Assembly: GCA_012515075.1 (NCBI GenBank) | Contig: JAAYZC010000013.1 | Coordinates: 25,954 to 89,953, forward strand | Source of the DNA: Thermoplasmatales archaeon | GTDB lineage: Archaea; Thermoplasmatota; Thermoplasmata; Methanomassiliicoccales; Methanomethylophilaceae | Reading direction: 5' to 3' | DNA: 64,000 bases | Shown: positions 35,834-44,577 of the stretch, one piece after another | Position numbering within the stretch: the stretch's first letter is position 1 | How the letters are laid out: the number at the start of each line of letters is the position of its first letter | The notes under the pieces: model-generated | Told to the model about the DNA's origin: nothing | Seen by the model: only the letters and a program-made list of their open reading frames with translations | Database searches by the model: none | Made by a program: the position numbers and the translations under genes

Positions 35834-36549
35834 GGTTCCCGGTGGGCAGCACCTCGGCCGTTCGTCATCGGCCTATTGCACCATGGGCCGGACGATCCGG
35901 CCCCTGTGCTGTCTTCATCCGTGGAGGAATTCCCTTTCGGAGGATTGGATGAGGAAAGCCGCTCTTGACGCGGGCCTTCCGCATATCATTACCCTTACTT
36001 CAATCTCATAAATATTCTGCACGGTTCTTTTTCAATCCTCCTGATCCCCGACACGCCGGTCGCCCGTATATGCCTTCATCAGTCTACGATTCTTGTAAAA
36101 GACGCTGCCGATCATTTCGGCAGTAGGTCCAAGGGCCGATGGCCAGGATTTTGTTTTACAGGCATTAACAGGTAAATTAATATAGAACTTAATATGAATC
36201 TTTGCATATATAGAATGTATTAAATACTAAATACATTTCAATTCAATAGAACAATAGAAAACATTAAATATTGATTTAATAGATATCAACAACAGAAGCT
36301 GAGGAGCGATCCCCGGTTTGCGGATGTGATGAATACGAACGGCAGCGACGACATAAATTTTACCCTCCTTAAGTCACGCCGCCTTGACATCATCTTTTCC
36401 GCGGGAGGTGCCTCATGCACCTCCCTCTAGGTCTCGGATCCTCCGGGATCCAACATGCGGTCCTCATTTTAAGGGGGATTCCATCGCCCCGTTCCGAAGT
36501 TCCATCCATATCGGCGGAAGCCTCGGCGGACTGTATGTTTTTCGAACAA
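35834..36549 (+). other. region upstream of tRNA-Pyl with hairpins, no protein gene
   Basis: No convincing coding frame. A 7-bp hairpin CTGCCGA/TCGGCAG lies at 36105-36123, then an AT-rich stretch (about 36165-36300). TAAATTTTA near 36353-36361 is a TATA-like box, followed by a perfect 9-bp hairpin GGGAGGTGC/GCACCTCCC (36403-36425) and GGATCC-TCCG-GGATCC (36436-36451). This last part could be the leader of a pylT-pylSBCD transcript or a small RNA. A weak TATA (CTGTATG, about 36530) is nearer to pylT. Confidence 0.5.
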
Positions 36550-36620
36550 GGGGGACGGTCTGGTGACCAGCTGGTCTCTAAAGCCTCGCTAGCAGGGTTC
36601 GATTCCCTGGTCTCTCGCCA
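36550..36620 (+). tRNA. pylT: tRNA-Pyl (anticodon CTA)
   Basis: Reads amber codons as pyrrolysine. The acceptor GGGGGAC pairs with GTCTCTC (36610-36616), followed by G73 and an encoded CCA. The D arm GGTC-TGGT-GACC starts directly after the acceptor stem without the usual linker base and has a 4-base loop. The anticodon loop is CTCTAAA with CTA, on an imperfect (broken) stem. The T arm is CAGGG-TTCGATT-CCCTG. These traits match the minimal tRNA-Pyl of Methanomassiliicoccales. pylS begins 21 bases later. Confidence 0.95.
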
Positions 36621-36641
36621 TTCAATCAACGGTGATACGAC

Positions 36642-37463
36642 ATGGTAAAGCTGACGCCTTCGCAGGAACAGCGCATGTGGGAATACAGCGACGATATCTT
36701 CGAAGATGCGGAGTACGCCACGGCCCAGGAGCGCGACAGACAGTACGCAAAGACGATGTCCGGGTTGACCGCCATAAACAGGAAGGCCATAACAGACATG
36801 TTAGAGAGACCATCCAGGCATTGTCTGGCACAGTTGGAAAGAGATCTTGCGCAGGCGCTCGTCGAACAAGGATTCACAGAGGTCAGGACGCCTTCGATCA
36901 TCTCCAAGGCCGCCCTCGCCAAGATGACGATCACCGAGGATCATCCTCTTTACAGACAGCTCTTCTTCGTGGACGACAGACGTGTGCTCAGGCCCATGCT
37001 GGCCCCTAACCTTTACTTCGTGATGAGGAGGCTGCGTGATTTCACTGACGGGCCAGTGCGCATATTCGAGATAGGGTCGTGTTTCAGGAAGGAGTCCCAC
37101 AGCACCAACCACCTGGAGGAGTTCACCATGCTAAATCTGGTGGAACTCGGACCCGAGGGGGATCCGGTGGACCGTCTGAAAGAACACATAGATCTGATAA
37201 TGAGAACAGCCGGCATGGAGTACACCCTGACCGAAGAGACATCTGATGTTTACAGGACGACCCTGGATGTCGAGGTGGACGGAGAGGAGATGGCCTCGGG
37301 GGCCGTGGGCCCCCATGTGCTGGACCCGGTACACGACATACACGAGCCCTGGAGCGGCGTCGGATTCGGACTGGAGAGGCTTATAATGCACCGGACCGGC
37401 AAGAAGAACATAAAGAAGGCCGGAAGGAGCCTTGTGTACCTCAACGGTGCGAAGATAGACTGA
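36642..37463 (+). CDS. pylS: pyrrolysyl-tRNA synthetase, short form without N-terminal domain
   Basis: A 273-residue class II synthetase that charges tRNA-Pyl with pyrrolysine. It corresponds to the catalytic domain only, as in Methanomassiliicoccales enzymes. Motif 2 is FEIGSCFRKESHSTNHLEEF near residue 145; motif 3 is GVGFGLERLIMH near 247; LRPMLAPNLYFVMRRL lines the amino-acid pocket. No separate pylSn gene for an N-terminal domain is seen in the window. First protein gene of pylSBCD, 21 bases after tRNA-Pyl. Confidence 0.97.
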   Translation: MVKLTPSQEQRMWEYSDDIFEDAEYATAQERDRQYAKTMSGLTAINRKAITDMLERPSRHCLAQLERDLAQALVEQGFTEVRTPSIISKAALAKMTITEDHPLYRQLFFVDDRRVLRPMLAPNLYFVMRRLRDFTDGPVRIFEIGSCFRKESHSTNHLEEFTMLNLVELGPEGDPVDRLKEHIDLIMRTAGMEYTLTEETSDVYRTTLDVEVDGEEMASGAVGPHVLDPVHDIHEPWSGVGFGLERLIMHRTGKKNIKKAGRSLVYLNGAKID

Positions 37464-37467
37464 AGGC

Positions 37468-38580
37468 GTGAAGATGACGACCGAGAACACGACGCGCGAT
37501 GTCATCACAAGGGCCGTGAGGCCCTCCGAGGACACAGAGGGGATACTCTCCAAAGCCTCCGAATGCAGGGGCCTGGATAGGAACGAGATAGAAGCCCTGG
37601 TCTCCCTGAAGGACGGGAGAGACATAGAAAGACTCTTCGAGACCGCCCAGGAGGTCAGGGACAGGATGTTCGGGAACAGGATATCGGTATACGGTTTCGT
37701 GTACTTCTCCACCCACTGCAGGAACAGCTGCGCCTTCTGCTATTACAGACAGACGAACACGGGCCTGCCCAGATACAGGAAGACCAGGGAGGAGGTGGTA
37801 TCGCTGTCCTGCGACCTCGAGGATGCGGGGGTCAACCTCGTGGACCTTACCATGGGCGAGGACCCGGTCATGTACGCGGACGGATACGCAGGCCTAATAG
37901 ACATGATATCCTCGGTCAACGAGGCCGTGGATGTGGCCATAATGGCCTCGCCGGGGGCCCTGCCGCCGGAGGTCTTCCCCCGCATCAGGGAAGCAGGGGC
38001 GGACTGGTACGCTTGCTATCAGGAGACCCACAACCGCGAACTCTTCCAGAGGATGAGATTGGACCAGGATTACGACTTCAGGCTCAGTCAGAAGGCCTGG
38101 GCACGCTCCGCTGGGCTGCTTACGGAAGAGGGAATGCTTACAGGGATCGGGGATACGGCCAAGGACCGTGCCGATTCCATCCTGGAGATGGGGGAGCTCG
38201 GCTGCCAGCAGATAAGGGCGATGACCTTCGTGCCGCAGTGCGGCACCCCCATGCAGGACCGCAGACCAACCGACTCGCTCAGCGAGAGGATGGCGATGGC
38301 CGTGATGAGGCTGGCTTACCCCGACAGGTTGATCCCGGCGAGTCTGGATGTCGAGGGCACCGACGGCCTGGCATCGAGGATAGACGCGGGTGCCAACATC
38401 ATAACTTCGATAGTCCCGCCGCATCTGAACCTGGCCGGGGTCGCCCAGCACGATCTGGACATAGACAACGGGCACCGTTCAGTCCAACACATAATCGAGA
38501 TGCTGGACGGCATGGGCCGCAAAGTCTCCACCAACAACGAATACAAGAGCATGATAGAGGCCAGGAGGCCGAAGGCATGA
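37468..38580 (+). CDS. pylB: methylornithine synthase PylB
   Basis: A 370-residue radical SAM mutase that converts lysine to 3-methylornithine, the first step to pyrrolysine. The cluster motif is THCRNSCAFCYYRQTN (CxxxCxxC) near residue 90. YACYQETHNRELFQ near 190 and FVPQCGTPMQDR near 255 are as in the biotin-synthase-like PylB family. Start is GTG at 37468, or ATG at 37474; both follow pylS closely. The stop overlaps the pylC ATG. Confidence 0.96.
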   Translation: MKMTTENTTRDVITRAVRPSEDTEGILSKASECRGLDRNEIEALVSLKDGRDIERLFETAQEVRDRMFGNRISVYGFVYFSTHCRNSCAFCYYRQTNTGLPRYRKTREEVVSLSCDLEDAGVNLVDLTMGEDPVMYADGYAGLIDMISSVNEAVDVAIMASPGALPPEVFPRIREAGADWYACYQETHNRELFQRMRLDQDYDFRLSQKAWARSAGLLTEEGMLTGIGDTAKDRADSILEMGELGCQQIRAMTFVPQCGTPMQDRRPTDSLSERMAMAVMRLAYPDRLIPASLDVEGTDGLASRIDAGANIITSIVPPHLNLAGVAQHDLDIDNGHRSVQHIIEMLDGMGRKVSTNNEYKSMIEARRPKA

Positions 38581-39737
38581 GGCTCGGCATCGTGGGCGGG
38601 GCTCTCCAGGGGATGGAGGCCGCATATCTGGCCAAGCACGCCGGCATGACGTCTGTGGTTATGGACAGGCGCCCCGATGCACCGGCCCTCTCGATGGCCG
38701 ACGAAAAGGCAGTCGTCGATCCTGTGAAGGATCCCGAGGCGGCCAGGGACATCCTCTGCAGATGCGATGCGGTCATACCCGCATGTGAGAACATGGATCT
38801 TCTACTTGCGCTGGAGAGGATCCTCTACCGTACAGGGACGCCTCTGCTCTTCGACACGGAATCCTATCGTACCTCCTGCTCCAAGGAGGCCTCCAACAGA
38901 ATGATGGGGGGCCTGGGTGTGCCTCTGCCTCTGCCTTGGCCCGAATGCGGTTTCCCCGCCGTCGTCAAGCCCTCGTCCCAAAGCGGCAGCGTGGGTGTCA
39001 GCGTCGTATACAGCGACGAGGATGTCAGGAGGGGTCTGGAGGCGGTCGGCAGACTGAATGACACTCCCGTGATCCAGGAGTTCGTGCACGGGAAGAGCGT
39101 TTCCCTGGAGGTCATCGGAACCGGGAGGAGCGTCGAATCGTATGTCACCACCGAGGTGGTGCTAGACAGCGGATACGATTGCAAGATGGTAAGATGCAAC
39201 CCGGACGTTCTAGGCCCCGAGGACGATGCGGCGTTCAGAGAGATAGGGAGGAGGGTCGCCAAGGCGATGCGGCTACAGGCTCTGATGGACGTCGAAGCCA
39301 TACTGACCCCCAAAGGACTGAGGGTCCTGGAGATAGATGCCCGCATACCGAGCCAGACCCCTGCGGCGGTGTACGCCGCCACCGGAATAAACCTTCTGGA
39401 TATGCTGGTCGGATCCGCCCTCGGCAGGTCGCTGGAGGCAGAGAGCTCCGGAGGGGCCTCGGTGTACGAGCATTTCGTGATCAACGGCAACAGGATATCG
39501 GCATGCGGCGAGAAGGAATTCTCCAATGTCCGGAATCCCCGCGTGGTATCCGGAATCTTCGGGTGCGACGAGATGATAACCGATTATGAGCCGGGGAAGG
39601 AGAACTGGTACACAACGGTGATAACCCGCGGAAGGACCGAAGCGGAGGTCGATTCCAAGAGGGAGCTGATAGTATCCGAGATCATGGAGACCTGCGGACT
39701 GGATGAACGCATGGATCCGAGGCCGGAGGCGGTGTGA
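38577..39737 (+). CDS. pylC: 3-methylornithine--L-lysine ligase PylC
   Basis: A 386-residue ATP-grasp ligase that joins 3-methylornithine to the epsilon-amine of lysine. N-terminal pre-ATP-grasp Rossmann unit LGIVGGALQGMEAAYLAKHAG (in part), glycine loop KPSSQSGSVGV at 131-141, SLEV at 176-179, and MDVEAI...LEIDARIPSQTP (237-262) with the Mg and phosphate residues, all agreeing with known PylC. It shows what a functional copy looks like, in contrast to the paralogue at 33061. It overlaps pylB by 4 bases and pylD by one. Confidence 0.96.
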   Translation: MRLGIVGGALQGMEAAYLAKHAGMTSVVMDRRPDAPALSMADEKAVVDPVKDPEAARDILCRCDAVIPACENMDLLLALERILYRTGTPLLFDTESYRTSCSKEASNRMMGGLGVPLPLPWPECGFPAVVKPSSQSGSVGVSVVYSDEDVRRGLEAVGRLNDTPVIQEFVHGKSVSLEVIGTGRSVESYVTTEVVLDSGYDCKMVRCNPDVLGPEDDAAFREIGRRVAKAMRLQALMDVEAILTPKGLRVLEIDARIPSQTPAAVYAATGINLLDMLVGSALGRSLEAESSGGASVYEHFVINGNRISACGEKEFSNVRNPRVVSGIFGCDEMITDYEPGKENWYTTVITRGRTEAEVDSKRELIVSEIMETCGLDERMDPRPEAV

Positions 39738-40540
39738 TGCCCCGTCTGAAAGAGGAGGACGTAAACGAAGTGCGCAGGTCCCTGGAATCTCTCGACCTCA
39801 GGCTGTCAGACCTTATAGGCACGGACCTGCGGGGCCTGGCCTTCCGCACCGCAGGTTCGAGACCGGCGCTGGCGGGAATTTCCGCGGCAGTCGTCCCGGT
39901 GACCTCGGGAAAGGGCACGATATCCGGGTTCTCAGATTCCGTATCCGCCGTGCTATCACATCTGGGAATGGACAGCCTCGTAACCGCGGCCACAGACGTG
40001 GACGGTTTCTCCGAGGCCGTCTCCTCGGGATCCGACCTGATATTCATGGCAGACGACAGGAGGTTCCTCGCATACAACGTATCCGCCGGGGCATACTCTG
40101 ACAACGTGGACTGCACCGCCCGCGGGTACGTGGAGGCGCTGGAATGCGCCGAAGGCTCTCTCGGGGGCAGGACCGTGCTGCTGCTGGGGGCCGGCAGGGT
40201 CGGAAGGGTCGCCGCCGAATTCATGGGCTCCAAGGGGGCCTTTGTGCAGGTGGCGGATATCGACATCTCCAAGGCGGAGGCCCTGGGCGGGCTCCACAGG
40301 TTCGTGACGGTGCGCCAAGATATGGAGCGGGCGATATCCGAGACCAGATTGATATTCAACGCGTCCACGGCAGAGGTCCCTGCGGACCTCGTGCGTGAAG
40401 ACGCCATAATCTCCACGCCGGGCGAGCGCTTCAGCACCGCCGACGCCCCGGTCACGGTCAGAGCGATCCACGATCCGCTGGCCATAGGCACGGCGGTCAT
40501 GGCCGTGACCTCAGCGGTGCTCGGAAGGGATTCGAGATGA
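39737..40540 (+). CDS. pylD: pyrrolysine biosynthesis dehydrogenase PylD
   Basis: A 267-residue enzyme that oxidises the PylC product, after which the pyrroline ring closes. The C-terminal Rossmann fold shows VLLLGAGRVGRVAAEFMG near residue 150 (NAD loop) and VADIDISKAEAL. The N-terminal helical part (LRLSDLIGTDLRGLAF) matches PylD. Start ATG at 39737 overlaps the pylC TGA; a GTG at 39734 is also possible. Its stop overlaps ramA. Confidence 0.95.
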   Translation: MPRLKEEDVNEVRRSLESLDLRLSDLIGTDLRGLAFRTAGSRPALAGISAAVVPVTSGKGTISGFSDSVSAVLSHLGMDSLVTAATDVDGFSEAVSSGSDLIFMADDRRFLAYNVSAGAYSDNVDCTARGYVEALECAEGSLGGRTVLLLGAGRVGRVAAEFMGSKGAFVQVADIDISKAEALGGLHRFVTVRQDMERAISETRLIFNASTAEVPADLVREDAIISTPGERFSTADAPVTVRAIHDPLAIGTAVMAVTSAVLGRDSR

Positions 40541-42168
40541 GATACGGGATAGCATTGGACATAGGTACAAGCGGCTTCCGCTGCCAGGCTCTGGACCTGG
40601 ATACGAAGGAGACCGTCGCGACGGCGATAACCGCAAGGCACCCGATACCCGGGATGAACGTCATAGATCATGTGAACTTCGCAATCAGGTCAGGTGCAGA
40701 TGTCGGCAACCGGCTGATCCTGGCAACCGTCAACAACCTGTTCGGAATGTTGGGTGTGGACCTTGATAAAGTTGAGACCGTGGCCGTGTGCGGGAACCCG
40801 TTCCAGCTGTCCCTTTTCCAGAACATAGAGATAAGGGATCTCGCCTATGCGGGGAAGAGCATGCTCAGGGATCTGGGCGTGGTCTCTCCCGACAGGAGCG
40901 GAAATGTCCTGGAAGCCATGGAGCTGGGATTGTTCTCCGTTCCGAACGCCAAAGTAATCATACCTCCCGCCGTGACCCACGAGATAGGTGCCGATGCCAT
41001 AGCGATGCTTCTCGTCACAGGGGTGCTGGACAAGAACGAGACGGCCATTGTCGTCGACTACGGAACCAATGCGGAGATGGCCCTTGTGAAGGACGGGGAG
41101 GTGTTCACCGGGTCCGCCGCGGCCGGGCCTGCTCTAGAAGGACAGCAGATAGAAAGGGGGATGCTCGCATCGACCGGCGCTTTGTCCGACGTCGATCCAG
41201 ACGGTGAAGGGTGGGTCTGCCATGTTTTGGATCCCACCCTGGCACCCAGAGCCGGCGATACCGTCGATCCGAGAACGGGGGACATCATAGGGAAGGGGGA
41301 AATGCACGGGAAAGCCCGGGGCATAACGGGAACAGGGGTCGTCGCAGCGCTTTCCTGCGGGATAGATGACGGCGTGGTCGGGACAATGGGGATCGATACC
41401 CCTGACGGCATGATACACCTTCAGGACGGTATAAAGATATCACGCAGGGACGTGGACGAGGCCGGTAAGGCCATCGGGGCGCTGAGGACAGGTTTCCTGA
41501 CCCTCATGTTGGAGGCGGGCGTGTGGGTGGATGACGTCAAGACGGCTTACATGTCGGGCGCCTCGGGTCTCTACGTGGACGCCAACAAGGCAAAGTCCAT
41601 AGGCATGGTGACTCCCGGCGCGGAGAGGATAATACAGTTCGGGAACACCTCGATAGTGCTAGCACGCAGGCTGGTGCTGGGAGAGACAACCCTGGAGGAA
41701 CTGCGGACGTTCGCTGAGAAGCTGCTCGCCAAACATTGCATGTTCGCCACCTCGGAGGATTTCAAGAACATATACTCAGTGGAGTTGTCTTACTGGTGCT
41801 ACGGCATGCCCATGAGCGAGTACAACAATATGCTGGACATCTCCGGCATACCCCCAATACCCCTGGAGCCCAGTAAGGCGGAGGTTGAGAGGATGGTCAT
41901 CAGGGACCTGCCTGACATCGACGAGGATCGCGGGGTCACGATAATGGAGGCCCCCGGCGTGCTGCTGACGGGGCAGATCGACGGTTGCACCTACTGCGGG
42001 ATATGCCGGGACAGGTGTCCGGAGACGGCTCTGATGCTGTCCGAGGAAGGCGACGGAATCGTAGCCCACGTGAGGTCCGACCTGTGTGCAGGGACCGCAT
42101 GCAGGCGCTGTGAGAACGACTGTCCTGAGAAGGTATTCAGCTTCGACTCGCTGAGAATCGGGAGCTGA
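40537..42168 (+). CDS. ramA: RamA, reductive activase of methylamine corrinoid proteins
   Basis: A 543-residue ATP-dependent activase that reduces Co(II) corrinoid to Co(I). The N-terminus is an ASKHA/DUF4445-type ATPase: IALDIGTSGFRCQALD at residue 4, VDYGTNAEMALVKDG near 175, GSAAAGPALEGQQIERG near 195, MSGASGLYVDANKA near 340. The C-terminus has two ferredoxin-like clusters, CTYCGICRDRCP near 488 and CRRCENDCP near 522. It is coupled to pylD by a 4-base overlap, so pyrrolysine synthesis and corrinoid repair share a transcript. A hairpin (42267-42287) follows. Confidence 0.95.
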   Translation: MRYGIALDIGTSGFRCQALDLDTKETVATAITARHPIPGMNVIDHVNFAIRSGADVGNRLILATVNNLFGMLGVDLDKVETVAVCGNPFQLSLFQNIEIRDLAYAGKSMLRDLGVVSPDRSGNVLEAMELGLFSVPNAKVIIPPAVTHEIGADAIAMLLVTGVLDKNETAIVVDYGTNAEMALVKDGEVFTGSAAAGPALEGQQIERGMLASTGALSDVDPDGEGWVCHVLDPTLAPRAGDTVDPRTGDIIGKGEMHGKARGITGTGVVAALSCGIDDGVVGTMGIDTPDGMIHLQDGIKISRRDVDEAGKAIGALRTGFLTLMLEAGVWVDDVKTAYMSGASGLYVDANKAKSIGMVTPGAERIIQFGNTSIVLARRLVLGETTLEELRTFAEKLLAKHCMFATSEDFKNIYSVELSYWCYGMPMSEYNNMLDISGIPPIPLEPSKAEVERMVIRDLPDIDEDRGVTIMEAPGVLLTGQIDGCTYCGICRDRCPETALMLSEEGDGIVAHVRSDLCAGTACRRCENDCPEKVFSFDSLRIGS

Positions 42169-42266
42169 GACTCGAATAAAAAGACCGAATAGGGGTTGTT
42201 TCGGAAGATCGGGCGACCTCGGTACAAGCCGTTCCGGGGCGCATGCGCAAGGTCACCCGACATCCT

Positions 42267-42287
42267 GGGCGGGCCTCGGCCCTGCCC
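42267..42287. terminator. GC-rich hairpin between convergent ramA and ArsD-like gene
   Basis: GGGC-GGGC, loop CTCG, GCCC-T-GCCC with one bulged T, in the 135-base space between two convergent genes. It can form on both strands and may slow transcription from either side. No long T-run follows. Confidence 0.4.
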
Positions 42288-42303
42288 GATCTTCGCCCGG
42301 ACT

Positions 42304-42699
42304 TCACTGGTCGTTCTTCCTGGCGCAAGTCTGCTGATTGAGGCCGCATGTGCAGGGCGGCTCCATGTCGTTTATGGAGGGGGGCATCTGCTTGTTGGCG
42401 CTGAGCACCCCGTCGGGCACGTCCAGCCAATCCGCCAGAACCTGGTCGGATGGATATTCTCCCTCGGAAACCACCACTCCGTCGTATTCCGCGACCGGGA
42501 GTATCCCCAGACCCTTCTGGCTCACGAGCTCCTCCGCCTCGGCTCCTCCCCCGACATCGGACGGGGACACGCACATCACACGGTCCACTTTTATGCCGAT
42601 CTTGGAAAGAGCCTCGACGGAATCATCGAACCTCTTCGCATTTTGGGAATACTTCTCGCGACTCTCCCTCGATTCGAACACAACGAATACGTCTTTCAT
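42304..42699 (-). CDS. thioredoxin-fold protein resembling ArsD
   Basis: About 131 residues. The pattern KDVFVVFESRES, SVEALSKIGIKVDRV, GLGILPVAEYDGVVVSEGEYPSDQVLADWL follows ArsD-type metallochaperones, which have a thioredoxin fold, although the N-terminal ArsD cysteines are absent. Instead the C-terminus ends with CTCG....CARKNDQ, which could bind a metal or cluster. A TTTAAAA box about 24 bases before the ATG at 42699 supports a leaderless start. It converges with ramA. A role in corrinoid or metal chemistry is speculation. Confidence 0.55.
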   Translation of the reverse strand: MKDVFVVFESRESREKYSQNAKRFDDSVEALSKIGIKVDRVMCVSPSDVGGGAEAEELVSQKGLGILPVAEYDGVVVSEGEYPSDQVLADWLDVPDGVLSANKQMPPSINDMEPPCTCGLNQQTCARKNDQ

Positions 42700-42777
42700 G
42701 AAGAAATCATCGACTTTCGTAGTTTTAAACGAACGTGTCCGACGCTTATACGCGTAGAGAATCTTCCTGGTCGACAT

Positions 42778-43242
42778 GCTGGATGCAGCATTCTCCCTGG
42801 AAACATCCCTATCATGAATGATAGTATGATGACAACAGACATATGCATAAATCAGGGGGATCGCAGGAATGGGCCAGTGATGATGGCCGCGGCAGGGACG
42901 TGATAAACAATCCCTGTCGAAGGCGATGCCGACACGCGGCGCTGCATCCCATCCGATGGCGGCCGCGGGTATAAGACATAGTGGTTCCGGGCGAAGGATA
43001 CTGCAGGGGTGCGGTCATTCACCCGGTCTCGGGGCTCGTGATGGCTTGACTGGGGCGGTATCCGGGGGGCAGGAACGTTCATGATGATCGTAGCGGTTCC
43101 CCCTCGATCGAATCGCCATGTCCTTCGGGATGTCCGCCCTGCTGCTGACTCGGCAGCATCTCCGGTGTCTTCGGGCAAGGCAGGGAGCGATTCAGCATTT
43201 TGCACAGCGAGACGTTGTTTTCGAGGAGAGATAACGCAGAAA
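42778..43242. other. intergenic region, no supported feature
   Basis: About 465 bases between the ArsD-like gene and tRNA-Leu. Frames on both strands give Arg/Pro-rich peptides typical of random GC-rich sequence, without ribosome binding sites or TATA boxes in register. Several TGATGA sequences occur (for example near 42827, 42878 and 43082) but no matching D boxes that would make a C/D RNA. Confidence 0.5.
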
Positions 43243-43329
43243 TGGTGCAGGGGACGCGATTTGAACGCGCGGACCACTAAGGACTAGGCCCTCAACCTAG
43301 CGTCGTTGGCCATGCTTGACTACCCCTGC
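43243..43329 (-). tRNA. tRNA-Leu (anticodon GAG)
   Basis: On the minus strand GCAGGGG pairs with CCCCTGC, with A73 and an encoded CCA. The anticodon arm CTAGG-TTGAGGG-CCTAG gives GAG (reads CTC/CTT). A long variable arm (TCCTTAGTGGTCC region) is the class II mark of leucine. No intron. Confidence 0.93.
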
Positions 43330-43497
43330 ACTTGGGTTCCCAATAGGGATTCAGTTAATAAGCTTTGTGCAAAGGTCCAGTTTACGCAGGTATCTGGGTG
43401 ACGAGGCCGCATGGTATTTATCCCGACCCTGCCGTGACCATGCCCCGGGGAACCTGTAAACGGAACACGACAAAGATTAATAAGGGCTAGTCGGTTG

Positions 43498-43806
43498 GGA
43501 ATGTGTCAGGAGAGGGAGGGCGGCCGACGGTAGGACTTTGTCCAGCTGAGGAAGTTCCCTCCTCCACAGGGCAGATGAGCCGGGAAATCCGGCCGGGCGA
43601 GAGCCCGGGCAAGGGCCCAGAAACGACACAGACTCGGCCATAGGATGATCCGCTGACGGTGACATTCCCGAGGATTTGGTGAAACGGCGACTCCTCATCG
43701 GAGCAAGCCCATACAGCCGGGATGAGTGCCCGATGACCGGCGGGTAGGGTGCGTTAGTTGAATGCCGCCTGAAACAGAAGGGGGGCTACTACCCTCACCT
43801 GACTCC
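43498..43806 (+). ncRNA. rnpB: RNase P RNA
   Basis: The catalytic RNA of RNase P. The P1 stem is GTCAGG (43505-43510) with CCTGAC (43798-43803). Conserved core pieces are present: GAGGAAGTTCCCTCCTCC near 43548, CCAGAAACGACACAGACTCGGC near 43618 (in part), GGTGAAACGGCGACTCC near 43677, and ACAGAAGGGGGGCTACT near 43774 at the 3' side. This is the order and content of archaeal type A RNase P RNA. The ends are estimated from P1 and may be a few bases off. Confidence 0.85.
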
Positions 43807-43899
43807 GTTTACGTTAACACGATATCCATCTGGGACGATTCCTCGCCCAGATTACTTCATCCAATCAAACTTAATAGATGAGATGGCCTTCACGGCACC

Positions 43900-44577
43900 A
43901 TGGCATTGGATTCCAGATACAAAGCAGTAGCCTTCGACATGGACGGAACCCTGATGGACTCCGAAGTGGACTATGCGGGCCTTGCCAATCTAGTCTTCGA
44001 CGAGATGATCGAGATGGGGGTGCCAGTGGAAGCGATCGACCGCAGTGAAGGTTCCAAGTTCAATCTGGATAGCGGATTAGAATGGCTCAGGCTCAACGGG
44101 AGAGGCAAGGAGATCTTCGATATACAGGAGCGTATATCCAAAAGAGCCAGGGATATCGAGATGGAGAATGCCGACGAGGCCCGCCCCTACCCGGGTGCGG
44201 AGGAGCTGCTCGTGATTCTGAAGGATGGAGGATACAGGACCGGAGTGGTCACCCGCGGATGCAGGGAATATTGCCTGTACATCCTCGGAAAGTGCGGGAT
44301 GCTGCCCAACATAGATGCCGTAGTGGCAAGGGACGATTATCCTGAGGAGCAGGCGAAACCTTCTCCGATGGCACTCAAAAACCTGGCTTCCAAACTGGGG
44401 GTGTCCGCAGACGAGATCCTGTTCCTGGGGGACCACAAATTCGATTATTTCACCGCCAGGGATTCCGGGGCGGGATTCATAGGTGTCCTGAGCGGGACAT
44501 TCGGGACCGAGGACTGGCGCGCACTCGGAGTCGACGATCTCATCGGGACCGTAAGCGAACTGTTGGGCCGTTTATAA
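43900..44577 (+). CDS. HAD-family phosphatase (phosphoglycolate phosphatase-like)
   Basis: A 225-residue HAD hydrolase. Motif I FDMDGTLMDSE near residue 13, motif II VVTRGC near 113, motif III lysine in EQAKPSPMAL near 148 and motif IV FLGDHKFDYFTARDSG near 168. The helical cap between I and II puts it in the phosphoglycolate phosphatase/beta-phosphoglucomutase-like group; the substrate is not evident. A CTTAATAG box about 25 bases upstream suggests a leaderless start. It converges with the next gene with a 6-base overlap. Confidence 0.88.
   Translation: MALDSRYKAVAFDMDGTLMDSEVDYAGLANLVFDEMIEMGVPVEAIDRSEGSKFNLDSGLEWLRLNGRGKEIFDIQERISKRARDIEMENADEARPYPGAEELLVILKDGGYRTGVVTRGCREYCLYILGKCGMLPNIDAVVARDDYPEEQAKPSPMALKNLASKLGVSADEILFLGDHKFDYFTARDSGAGFIGVLSGTFGTEDWRALGVDDLIGTVSELLGRL

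Noticed and set aside
42820-43090. C/D box small RNA candidates at TGATGA sequences
   Set aside because: No CTGA D box at suitable distance and no terminal stem.
42852-43277. Possible minus-strand gene of 141 codons between the ArsD-like gene and tRNA-Leu
   Set aside because: Overlaps the tRNA 3' end, has no promoter or ribosome binding site, and its composition is unlike that of true genes.
43477-43698. Minus-strand 73-codon frame within 43477-43698
   Set aside because: It lies inside the RNase P RNA gene, whose conserved core explains the sequence.
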